Part shown: positions 53,393-64,000 of the stretch, piece after piece
Numbering within the stretch: the first letter of the stretch is position 1
Layout of the letters: every line of letters begins with the position of its first letter
DNA from: Erinaceus europaeus
Taxonomy: Eukaryota > Chordata > Mammalia > Eulipotyphla > Erinaceidae
Direction of reading: 5' to 3'
NCBI RefSeq assembly: GCF_950295315.1
Contig: NC_080165.1
Span: 7,938,417-8,002,416, forward strand
DNA length: 64,000 nucleotides
Made by a program: the position numbers and the translations under genes
Notes under the pieces: model-generated
The model's input: only the letters and a program-made list of their open reading frames with translations
Told to the model about the DNA's origin: nothing
The model's database searches: none

Positions 53393-53621
53393 TTTTATTT
53401 TTTAATATTTTTTCTGCATTATATTTATTTATCTATCGGATTGAGACAGTCAGAAATAGAGAGGGAAGGGGATGAGAGAGAGAAAGACAGAGAGACACCT
53501 GCAGCACTACTTCACCACTTGTGAAGCTTTCCCCTTGCAGGTGGGGACCAGGGGCTCGAACCTGGGTCCTTGAGCACTGTAACATGTACACTCAACCAGG
53601 TGCGCCACCACCTAGCCCCCC
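53393..53621 (-). repeat. SINE type B
   Basis: Inverted; preceded by a (TCC)n stretch (53,360-53,390). Head end GTGCGCCACCACCTAGCCCC. Confidence 0.9.
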
Positions 53622-53629
53622 CTTTTTAT

Positions 53630-53724
53630 TTTTTTAAAGGTTAATTTTATTTATTTACTAACTTATTTTGGATAGAGACAGAGAGACATTGAGAGGGAAG
53701 GGGGAGACAGAAAGGAAGACACAT

Positions 53725-53760
<36 letters not shown>

Positions 53761-53862
53761 CCCTGATTCATTGCTTTGAAGCTTTTTTTTTTTTTATTTC
53801 TGCAGGCAGGGAACCCAGGTCCTTGTGCACTGTAATATATTTTCTCAACCAGATTTCTCTTT
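53630..53862 (-). repeat. SINE type B with internal (CA)n
   Basis: Tail side TTTATTTACTAACTTATTTT; a (CA)n run at 53,727-53,759 replaces the CACCTGCAG junction; the head is decayed. Confidence 0.8.
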
Positions 53863-53954
53863 TCTTTAATGCTTAATTTTGTCATGCTTAGAATAACTGC
53901 TACATTCTAGGATTTATTTTACCTTTGAATATAGTAGTGACATCATACCTTTTC

Positions 53955-54060
53955 TTTGATTGGCAAGCAAGGGAGAGGCTAGAGTACTGCTCCATCACTT
54001 CTCATGGTACTGGGGATCAAACCCACAGCCTCAAGCAGATAACATATACTCTTCCACATC
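53955..54060 (-). repeat. SINE type C-like fragment
   Basis: GAGTACTGCTCCATCACTTC, GTACTGGGGATCAAACCCAC. Diverged inverted copy. Confidence 0.5.
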
Positions 54061-54130
54061 TAACCGTTTCCATCACTTAATACATCTTTTTTTAATGTTT
54101 GCAAAAGTTGTTTGTGTGTATGCTTAATGT

Positions 54131-54133
<3 letters not shown>

Positions 54134-54181
<48 letters not shown>
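54134..54181. repeat. (TA)n microsatellite
   Basis: Uninterrupted alternating run; the SINE to its right ends in CTATATATATATTTG, so the SINE inserted into the (TA)n. Confidence 0.95.
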
Positions 54182-54188
<7 letters not shown>

Positions 54189-54419
54189 ACCCTTGTTGTT
54201 GTTGTTGGTATTATTATTGTTGGTGGATATGACAGAGAGAAATGAAGAGAGGAGGGGAAGACAGAGAGGGGGAAACATAGACAAGTGCAGACCTGCTTCA
54301 CCGCCTATGAAGCGATTCCCTCTGCAGTTGGGGAGCTGGGGTCTGCAAAGGGGATACTTGTGTAGGTTCTTGCACTTGGTGCCATGTTGCCCTTAAACCG
54401 CTCTGCTACCACCCGGCCC
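54182..54419 (-). repeat. SINE type A inserted in (TA)n
   Basis: Inverted; tail side TTGTTGTTACCCTTGTTGTT, head end GCTACCACCCGGCCCC. Confidence 0.88.
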
Positions 54420-54443
54420 CCTATATATATATTTGTTAAACAG

Positions 54444-54684
54444 GTTAGGGACAGGGTGGTGGTGCACATGCTTGAGAGCACATGTTACAATGTACAAGGA
54501 CCTGGGTTCAAGCCCCCAGTCCCCACCTGCAGGGGGGAAGCTTCACATGTGGTGAAGCAGGGCTGCAGGTGTCTCTCTGTCTCTCTTCCTCTCTGTCTCC
54601 CCCTTCCTCTCAATTTCTGGCTATCTCTATCCAATAAATAAAAATAATAAAAAATTAAAACCAAACCAAAAAAAAAAAAAAAAA
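54444..54684 (+). repeat. SINE type B
   Basis: GGGACAGGGTGGTGGTGCAC head, B box GGGTTCAAGCCCCC, TATCTCTATCCAATAAATAA end and A-tail. Confidence 0.92.
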
Positions 54685-54689
54685 CAGGG

Positions 54690-55620
54690 TTTCAGGAAAC
54701 CCAGTGGAAGAAAACTTGAGGACTCCAGAAAGATTCAACCAAATTTCATGTAACTCACTAAAATATCTATCAAATGGCCTCACTGACATAGTTGACCCCC
54801 TCTCTCCTGACCTGGCACACCATTACACAAAACAGTGAGAATCATCTGAGCAATGCAATTAATTGTAATGAGACGTCCATAAAAATCCCCCTCAGATGCT
54901 CTGAGTCAGAGTGGAAAGGCACACTGTCACTTGTATTTTTCCCTCCCAAGAAGTTGGGATGCATTCTGGTCAGCCAACATGCTCTCAGAGGAATGTGATA
55001 TAACTTCCACTTTTCACACAGTAAGAAGCAACATGGTAGACCAGTGGGGGGGGGGTAGGGGAGGGATGGTGGTGGTGACGGCAGCCTGGGAAGTGTTTTA
55101 TCACTCCAGAGTCTTCATGTGACCTGACTCTTATTCTCAATTTAGTTACATCTTGACCTGGAAAAATGCAGCCAAGGTTGGCTTACTTTGGTTTATGATG
55201 CAAACCTCTCCTCCACCCTCTCCCTTTCCCCCTTTCCTCTTTTTCCTGATATTGAGTCTTACTCCTCTTGATGTCTCTACAAGTACTTGTTATCTCCTCC
55301 CCATACCCTCCCTTCCTTCAGTATAGTTTATCTGTTAGGGTCCCTGAAATGTATACAAAGAATATGATACACCTAAGGAAGCTTTCCTTCACTAGACAGG
55401 ACTATCCACACAGCAGGCAGCGTCTTTGTGAATTCTCTTGGCAGCAAAGGAGTGAATATTTCCTACTAGCTTTAGTCCTCTCCCACCCCCATTAAAGGAC
55501 TAATTTTTTTTTAATGCATGAGATAACAGACAAGCCTTGCGTGACCTGTTTTTCCCCCTCCCCCTCCCTCTTCTTCTTTTCCTTCCCCCCCCCCCTTGCG
55601 GTAAAATAGTGCTGAAGAAA
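54690..55620. other. GRM1 upstream region
   Basis: Less repetitive than the preceding 25 kb. Pyrimidine-rich stretches at 55,210-55,250 and 55,545-55,600; a G-run at 55,047-55,056. May hold GRM1 regulatory sequence, but nothing specific can be shown. Confidence 0.4.
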
Positions 55621-55745
55621 GAGGGCACTAGTGTACAGTCCAGATCTCTGCTTTGCACTGTCTGGGTTAGAGCTGAAGCGTCTGCAAAGCGACCGTGGCC
55701 ACGGTGCTCTGGCCCTGGGACTCAGCGCTGTCTGCCTGGACTCAG
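55600..55745 (+). other. GRM1: Candidate GRM1 5' UTR exon
   Basis: Moderately GC-rich sequence ending in a strong donor GACTCAG|GTAGGT at 55,746, about 1.5 kb upstream of the acceptor of the coding exon. GRM1 is known to use noncoding upstream exons. The left limit is arbitrary and no transcript evidence is available. Confidence 0.3.
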
Positions 55746-56034
55746 GTAGGTCTCAAGTTCAAATTCTTCAAGAAAATGCAGGTGAGCAGACACTTGCTGG
55801 TGGCGAAGCCCACCCACAATGGCAGACACAGTCCGTATCTGTGGGATTGCTCCCCCCCTCCCCTGGTCTAAGAGGCATGCATCCTCGTTGGTTTATTTCT
55901 TTTAGTCCTGCATCCCTGGCAAGCTTCGGGACCCGCGGGTGCCTAGGCTGTCGCCTGCCTCCCTTCTGGGGCTGGTATTCTCCGCCCGCCCCTCTGCTTC
56001 TTTCTCCTCTGACTCTCACCTTGAGAAAGGGAGT

Positions 56035-56036
<2 letters not shown>

Positions 56037-56098
<62 letters not shown>
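56037..56098. repeat. (GA)n microsatellite
   Basis: About 30 pure GA units upstream of the GRM1 coding exon. Confidence 0.98.
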
Positions 56099-56101
<3 letters not shown>

Positions 56102-56239
56102 CCAAGTTAAGCCCCACAGGAGACAGAGATTTGGCGCCCATGTCCCCTAAGTGGCGGGGTTTGAATATACACCTGCAGGAGCACTGGTTATGAGGCAAAG
56201 CAAATGAGCGTGGATGGATGGGGTGGTGAGGAGGCGAGG

Positions 56240-56290
<51 letters not shown>
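56240..56290. repeat. (GT)n microsatellite
   Basis: About 24 GT units, 140 bases after the (GA)n run. Shorter (CT)n at 56,562-56,583 and (TG)n at 56,884-56,904 follow. Confidence 0.98.
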
Positions 56291-57216
56291 GAAAGAGGGA
56301 AGCTGGGGTAGGGGGTGGTGTCAAGGAATTGTAACACTGGTCTAAATGTCCCCGCCCCGGGTGGTTCTGGTTTTTGTCTGTGCAACCGGACTGAGCCCTG
56401 TCCAGGGTTCTGAAGGCGGTGAAGCTGAGCTGTCGCTGGAGATAACTCTGAAGCTTCTCTTTCTAGCAACTGTGCAAAAGCCAAAGGTCCCGATTTAGGC
56501 AAGGGCTTCCAGCCCACCACCTTCAGCCCGCCCCGCGGGAGACAGGCTACCTTATCTGCACTCTCTCTCTCTCTCTCTCTCTCGGAATGTCTACAATTAG
56601 CCTGATTTTTTTTGGGGGGGGGAAGCCTAGGGGGTGGGGCCAGGGGAAGGCTCGGGAAGGGGGGAGAGTACCAAAGTGACATGTGGAGACTTTACCAGGC
56701 GTTGCCTTAGTGACTAATATGGATTTCTCTCTCTCTTCCCCCCCCCCAGCTGGCCAATTTATATTTACTACTTGAATTGTATGCTAGGGTCTTTACACCC
56801 TTAGTGTTAAAATACAAGCCGTATTTCTTGTTCCTTTTTGAAATAGTGCTTCCACCTACCTAAGGAGAGTTCCCAAATTTCTTGTGTGTGTGTGTGTGTG
56901 TGTGATCTTTTCAAATTCGAAAAGTTCTCTTAGATTGAAAGATGGAGCTAATCCTCCCTCCCCATTCCATAACACTCCCTTCCCCTCTCCCCATGTCAGT
57001 TATCTTCACTGTTTGCAGTGGGGAGGGGGATGGACTCAGCAAGAGGCTTGTAGTTTGCACCGCAGGGGAGTCCTGGGGGCTCTGGGAGCTGTGAGCAGAC
57101 ATGCCTCCCTCTGTGCTCAGTGAAATGAACCCCGCAGCTCCAATGCCATTGACCCTAGAGTTTTGCCCCAGATCCACTAAACCGAGATGTGATTTGTCGC
57201 CTCATTTTATTTGCAG

Positions 57217-58940
<1,724 letters not shown>

Positions 58941-58943
58941 TAA

Positions 58944-59078
58944 GAGCTGGGGAAATAGCATAATGGTTATGCAAAAGACTTTAGAGCCTGAGGCAAAAGG
59001 CGGTCTCAGGTTCCATCCCCAGCATCTCCACACGCCAGAGCTGAGTAATGCTTTGGAAAAAAAAAAAAAAAAAAAGCC
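58944..59078 (+). repeat. SINE type C
   Basis: GAGCTGGGGAAATAGCATAA, TGGTTATGCAAAAGACTTT, CAGGTTCCATCCCC B-box, CCAGAGCTGAGTAATGCTTT and A-tail. Confidence 0.9.
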
Positions 59079-59079
59079 A

Positions 59080-61300
59080 ACAACAACAAAACCCAGACAC
59101 TTATCATGGAGCGATGAGAAGTTGTACTTGTGTAGTAATGACTATTGTAAACCATTACCCTCAACCTCTCCCTAAAGTGGGTGGAAAAAGAATAAAAAAA
59201 ATCAAAATACAATTCAACCAATAATAATTCACTAATACGAGCATAATAGATACCAAGTTTTCAATGGACTTAACACTGAGGTTAAGGCAGGTTTTGACCC
59301 TCTGACAGACATGAATTCTCAAAGAATTTCTTATAGAATTTCATTACTCCCCTCACTTTAGCCTATAGCTATTTTTTGATATGATGCAAACTGTTAGTTA
59401 CCCACTTCCGACGACCTCCTTCAGTTTATGACAAAACCGAGATCCTCATTACTAGTCAATGTCTAGGACAACTCCCATGTCTGTTCTGGCAGATGGGAGA
59501 ATTCACTGTTGTTAATATCAAATGATTAAAAGAAACATCAGAGTTATGACTGCATTATTTTTAAAAAATATCATTTTATTTTATTAAGAAAATGTTATAC
59601 AAGGTTCTTATCTCAGGTGTACTGCTCTACTTTATTTTAATAGTCAAACTATGTTTAGCTACTGGTGAGACATTCGAAAACAGAAATTAGGAAACATTCT
59701 GACTGAAATGATTATTTGTATCATTAATGAGAATTATTGTTTTAATTCATAAAGACACTAGTTTTCGGGGGGAAATCATATAGAATTATGTTATCATTTC
59801 CGACCTTTTTCAGGGAAAAATTTATTACTGGGTTATTGTAACTTCTAATATTTGACTCATGCTTCTGTATATTGATTTAAAAAAATGGTTAACTGCATAT
59901 CAAGAAAGATTTCGCCTTACATTTTTAAGACTCAGATTTAAGTTCACTGGCTAATCCCTTACATATTAGTGCTAATTTCCTACATTTTAGTGTCTAGTAA
60001 TAATTCCTCCCAGTGCTTAGGTAGGAGCTCTCTTGAGAGCACAAGTTAAAAGAATTATTATCAGCATTAGAGAGATGTCTTTAAAAGGGAACATCTAATT
60101 TGAATGTTACTTAATGAAATATTTAATAGTTCTCTTGCCACTGAGCTATACAATAAATATTCGATGTATAAATATATTACTATAAATATTAGATGTATAA
60201 ATTCCTCTTTAAACAAGAACTAATCATCACATTTATACAGTAGTTTAATTTTTCCTTATTTTATTATAAAATCATAGAAAATAGAGAAAAGATTCCTTTC
60301 TTCCACTGCAATGTGTTTTTCATCTGCATTGCTTTGCTAAAAATAATTGCTAATAGTGGGTTGCTTTCTGACAACTAGACTTATGTTTTTGAAAATTAGT
60401 TGGACTTACATTTGCCAATTTTGTTGAGAAAGGGCTCATATTAAAGACATCAACCTTGTATTAGTTTGAGTTACTTTGCTTCCTGTCTGTAGCTAGTGTG
60501 TAAAGAAGAGTTGATGTCTCCGTATTATTAGGGCAACCGATCTCACCTTAGATGTACTCATAGCATAGTATCATAGCTAACTTTGATATCTACTTTATCA
60601 TTATTTTTTTTATCCATGAGATGACACTGACCGGTCACTGTAATGTACATTTTGTTTCTTCTCAGAAAGAACTGGCTCACCTTTTATTGGACATAGTATC
60701 TATAGAAAATAAATTGCTTTTATTTTTGCCTGTCTACAAAGAAATATATCAGTCTCTTTCATATAAGTTCCAACTAAAAGTGTGTCTTTCCTATTGTTTT
60801 GCCCTTCTACTTCTCAGAGACCCTTGGTGTACTGGCCTGTGGGTACTTTCTTGCATCATTTAGTAATTTTCCTACTTTAAGAGAGATGGGGTCACCTACC
60901 AGTGACAGTTCCCTGTCAAAAATCAGCTAACAGCACATATCACTGTTGTCTCTGCCATCTGGGCACTGTTTAGGAAGGAAGCCAATTTGTCTGGATTTTA
61001 ACAAATTGGAAGTTATAAAGTCTGGAGCCTCGAATAACTTTCACCTCTCTTTTCCAAATTAGTCATCCTCTAGTTAATTTGTTTTTAGTTTCTTTTATTA
61101 GAAGTTAATCAAGTATAGTTAGCATCAAAAGCACTAAGTGGCTAGGCTCCTGCACCTTCGTTTATTTCTGTAATTAATTCTGCTTGACTTAGAATCCTAG
61201 ATGGAGCAGCCTGTTATTTTGAGTACCTCAACTGTTTTTGTATCTCCTTATCAAGTTATATAGAAATTATGTTTGGAGGTATTCTCTATTTTTTTTTTTT
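59080..61300 (+). other. GRM1: GRM1 intron 1, unique part
   Basis: More than 2 kb without a recognisable transposon, the longest such stretch in the window, AT-rich. Could include conserved noncoding sequence of GRM1; that cannot be judged from one genome. Confidence 0.55.
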
Positions 61301-61304
61301 TTTT

Positions 61305-61628
61305 TTGCCTCCAGGGTTATTGCTGGGGCTCGGTGCCTGCACTACGAATCCACTGCTCCTGGAGGCTATTTTTTCCCCTTTTTGTTGCCCTTGTTGTTTA
61401 TCGTTGTTGTTATTACTACTGTTATTGCTGTCATCGTTGTTGGATAGGACAAAGAGAAATGGAGAGAGGAGGGAAAAACAGAGAGGGGGAGACAAAGATA
61501 GACACCTGCTTCACAGCTTATAAAGCAACCCCTCTATAGGTGGGGAGCCTCTGGCTCGAACCGGGATCATTAAGCTGGTCCTTGTGCTTCACGCCATGTG
61601 TGCTTAACCTACTGTGCCTGCTCCCTTT
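61305..61628 (-). repeat. SINE type A with extended tail
   Basis: Inverted; GCCTCCAGGGTTATTGCTGG to the shortened head end CCTACTGTGCCTGCTCCC. Confidence 0.9.
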
Positions 61629-61814
61629 TTGTCTTTATCTAGTTAAAGTCCAGTTGTTATATTCCTTTACATACATTCCACTACCACACCAATGGTACCA
61701 CACTAGTTTCCTATGCATAACTATGTTTCCCTGACAGGAGAACAATAAAGTTACCTGTATAAGGATGCCTAGAAAAATAATTGCATAATTGATTCTTTAA
61801 AAAAAAATATTTTT

Positions 61815-62095
61815 GAGGGGCTGGGCAGTGCCACACCGGGTTAAGCGCACCTACTATGAAGCACAGGGACCTGTGTAAGGATCCTGCTTTCAGCCCCAGA
61901 CTCAGCATCTGCAGGGAGGATGGTTCACAAGAGGAGAAGCAGGTCTGCAGGTGTCTGGCTTTTTCTCTCTTTGTTTTCCCCACCCCTCTCAGTCTCTGTC
62001 TTATCAAAAGAATTGAAAAAGTGGCCTCAGGAGCAGTGGATTTGTAGGGTAGGCACCAAACCCCAACGATAACCCTGGAGGCAAAAAATATTTAA
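61815..62095 (+). repeat. SINE type A with extended tail, diverged
   Basis: GGGGCTGGGCAGTGCCACAC head; the (CAA)n part is missing and the body passes directly into the extended module (GGCCTCAGGAGCAGTGGATT). Confidence 0.82.
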
Positions 62096-62114
62096 AAAAA
62101 TGAACTGTTTTAAA

Positions 62115-62225
62115 ATGATCTTACTAGTGGTTTAATACTGGTTTACAAAAATCACAAAATCACAGAGGCTGTCACTCTAGACTGTACCCACGACCAGAGT
62201 TTTGTGCCTACCACCCGCCTCTGTC
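62115..62225 (-). mobile_element. LINE 3' end-like block
   Basis: AGTGGTTTAATACTGGTTTA to GAGTTTTGTGCCTACCACCC; related to 47,475-47,575. Confidence 0.5.
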
Positions 62226-62546
62226 CATAGTCTTCTCAAAGTCTTGTCAACAGTTTGGCTACATTTAAAAAAATAAGTTCATGTGTTTAAATTCTTTATA
62301 TTCTATTTATGAGTGAAACCATTCAGTGGGGCAGACCATTTGGTAACGGATATAAAATATCGCAGTAAGAGTCCTTGCCCACAAAGAACTGAAAGCTAAT
62401 ACGTCTTGACTTTACCAACAGTTTGTCCTGCAAAAACCATCTCACTCAAATGTAAATAATACATAAGTTGTATGCATAACGTTCAGGCAAGATACAATGT
62501 ACTACGAGAAAAATGCCAATGTTCCAATGCAGTGGTGCTGTGAAAA

Positions 62547-62692
62547 TAGAGAGGGGAGGGGGAGATAGAAACAGAGAGACACCTGCAGCATTGCTTCACA
62601 ACTGGTGAAGCATTTTCCCCGAGGTGGAGACTGGGAGCTTGAACCTGGGTCCTTACTCATGGATGCTCTACCGGGCACACCACCATTATGTT
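62547..62692 (-). repeat. SINE type B, tail missing
   Basis: Inverted; GAGAGACACCTGCAGCATTG, GGGAGCTTGAACCTGGGTCC, and decayed head CCGGGCACACCACCATT. Confidence 0.8.
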
Positions 62693-62699
62693 ACTTGCA

Positions 62700-63010
62700 T
62701 GACTGATCCTGGAGGGAGATATTGTAATAGGATCTCTCATGCAGAAGCCATAGAGCCTTTTAATAAGAACAAAGATAGATGTTAAAAGAAGAACAAAGTA
62801 GATGTTAAAGAAAGATGTTTACTTGGAAGACATGACTTTAAAGATACTAAGCATAGATGACAAAAATAACCCACTTCTGTGAAGAATATGTCAGTCAAGG
62901 ACTGTATTCTGCCCTCCTGATACAATATGGATTCCCTATCAAAGCCAAAATGATCATTTCGGAAAGTTGTAGAATGTGAAACTTAGAATAAATCAAGTTG
63001 ATGAAAATAA
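62700..63010 (+). other. GRM1: GRM1 intron 1, unique part
   Basis: Contains a short imperfect direct repeat (AACAAAGATAGATGTTAAA and AACAAAGTAGATGTTAAA near 62,768-62,807). Nothing else recognised. Confidence 0.6.
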
Positions 63011-63046
63011 GTATGTTAAATCCAGTAAAGATTTTTCTTTTTCTTT

Positions 63047-63331
63047 TCTTTTAAAATATTTATTCCCTTTTGTTGCCCTTGTTATTTTATTGTTGTAGTT
63101 ACTATTGTTGTTGTTATTGATGTCATTGTTGTTGGATAGGTCAGAGAGAAATAGAGAGAGGAGGGGAAGACAGAGAGGGGGAGAGAAAGACAGACACCTG
63201 CAGACCTGCTTCACCTCCTGTGAAGTGCCCCCCTGCAGGTGGGGAGCCAGGGACTTGAACCGGGATCCTTCAGTCATCCTTGTGTTTAGTGCCACATGCG
63301 CTTAACCCGCTGCGCTACCGCCCAACTCCCC
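63047..63331 (-). repeat. SINE type A with target-site duplication
   Basis: CCAGTAAAGATTTTTCTTT before and CCAGTAAAGAGTTTTCTTT after. Inverted; head end GCGCTACCGCCCAACTCC. Confidence 0.92.
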
Positions 63332-63496
63332 AGTAAAGAGTTTTCTTTGAGTTCGGAGCTTCAAAGAATTTTTGGAGTAGACACATTTTTGTTTGTTTAA
63401 GATTTTCACACATTGTTTCATCTTAGAGTGTTAAATGAGCAGAGCTCTGTTCAAGGACTAGCAGTGGTGTTCCCCTTTTGAAAATGTTCTTTTTTT

Positions 63497-63722
63497 AAAA
63501 ATTTTTTTATTATTTTTATTTATTTATTCTTTTTGTTGCCCTTGTTTGTTTTTTATTGTTGTAGTTATTATTGATGTCATTGTTGTTGGATAGGACAGAG
63601 AGAAATGGAGAGAGGAGGGGAAGACAGAGAGGGAGAGAGAAAGACAGACACCTGCAGACCTGCTTCACCGCCTGTGAAGTGACTCCCCTGCAGGTGGGGA
63701 GCCAGGGGCTCGAACCGGGATC
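63497..63722 (-). repeat. SINE type A, head-truncated
   Basis: Inverted; stops right after the B box (GGGGCTCGAACCGGGATCA), so the first half of the tRNA-like head is absent. Confidence 0.9.
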
Positions 63723-63851
63723 ACCTTGAGCTGTCCTGTTGTTTACAGTTTCCATTTTCATTTTTTTTTGACATTTGCTTACTTTTTATATGAAACTGGC
63801 TTTTTAAGCTTCTTTTCAAAATCCATTTTTTTCTTTTCAAAAGTCTTGTGT

Positions 63852-63985
63852 ATTTATTTATTTAAAATATTTTTATTTATTTATTATTGGATAGAGACAG
63901 AGAGAAATTGAGATTGGAGGGAGGATTTAGAGGGAAAGAGACAAAGATACACCTGCAATCCTGCTCCCCCCCAACAGGTGGGGAA
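63852..63985 (-). repeat. SINE type B, 5'-truncated, with target-site duplication
   Basis: AAAAGTCTTGTGT at 63,839-63,851 recurs at 63,986-63,998. The copy ends within the CCCCAACAGGTGGGG region, so it lacks the whole head. Confidence 0.9.
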
Positions 63986-64000
63986 AAAGTCTTGTGTGTT

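Overview
This is a mammalian nuclear genome window, almost certainly from a hedgehog (Erinaceus or a close erinaceid). Two points support this. Two vertebrate genes, SHPRH and GRM1, lie in the order and orientation known from human 6q24.3. The rest is saturated with tRNA-derived SINEs of the hedgehog kind, which I recall as the ERI families, plus a mammalian L1 lineage that includes one nearly full-length young copy. The species call is inference; the gene identities are read from the translated exons.

Layout. 1-24,215: the 5' half of SHPRH on the minus strand. A CpG-rich promoter with a probable noncoding exon 1 lies at 23.3-24.2 kb. Eight coding exons (exons 2-9) follow at 17,966-18,562, 14,472-14,601, 8,448-8,666, 6,561-6,639, 5,535-5,685, 3,693-3,801, 2,419-2,675 and 931-1,584. 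Their phases all fit and they give about 722 residues: N-terminal region, start of the split SNF2 ATPase with Walker A, linker-histone H15 domain and PHD finger. The gene continues past base 1. 24,216-55,600: intergenic, no convincing host gene, filled with L1 relics, SINEs, microsatellites and two copies of a non-L1 LINE. About 55,600-64,000: the 5' end of GRM1 on the plus strand. The first coding exon (57,217-58,205; ATG at 57,506) encodes residues 1-233 of metabotropic glutamate receptor 1 (signal peptide and start of the glutamate-binding lobe). Intron 1 runs off the right edge.

Repeats. I use four working labels for the tRNA-like SINEs. Type A: long tail ending in a (CAA)n / 'AAGGGCAACAAAAGGGAA' segment, sometimes extended by a 'GCCTCCAGGAGCAGTGGATTC'-like module that precedes the A-tail. 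Type B: same kind of head, with 'GGTTGAGCGCACATGTTACA' and a pyrimidine-rich body ending near 'TATCCAATAAATAAA'. Type C: 'AGCATAATGGTTATGCAAA' head, 'CAGAGCTGAGCAGTGCT' body. Type D: 'GGTGGCGCAGTGGATAAA' head ending 'AATAAATAAAATCTT', as in SINEs carrying AATAAA and a Pol III terminator. The youngest-looking large insertion is an L1 (10,772-13,796) with a perfect 15-bp target-site duplication, an intact 324-codon ORF1 and an ORF2 missing most of its length.

Most interesting: (1) the L1 deletion derivative, HAL1-like in architecture; (2) a non-L1 LINE (27,854-29,600) with a second, very similar copy at 50,395-50,634, unexpected in a placental mammal and a candidate for horizontal transfer; (3) SHPRH exon 2, extremely GC-rich and strongly diverged while its sister exons are conserved, beside a 300-bp GGA tract; (4) a probable GC-AG intron after SHPRH exon 4; (5) a 1.1-kb minisatellite grown from the body of a SINE, one of several expansions at the same SINE position. 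No prokaryotic system, CRISPR array or operon is present.
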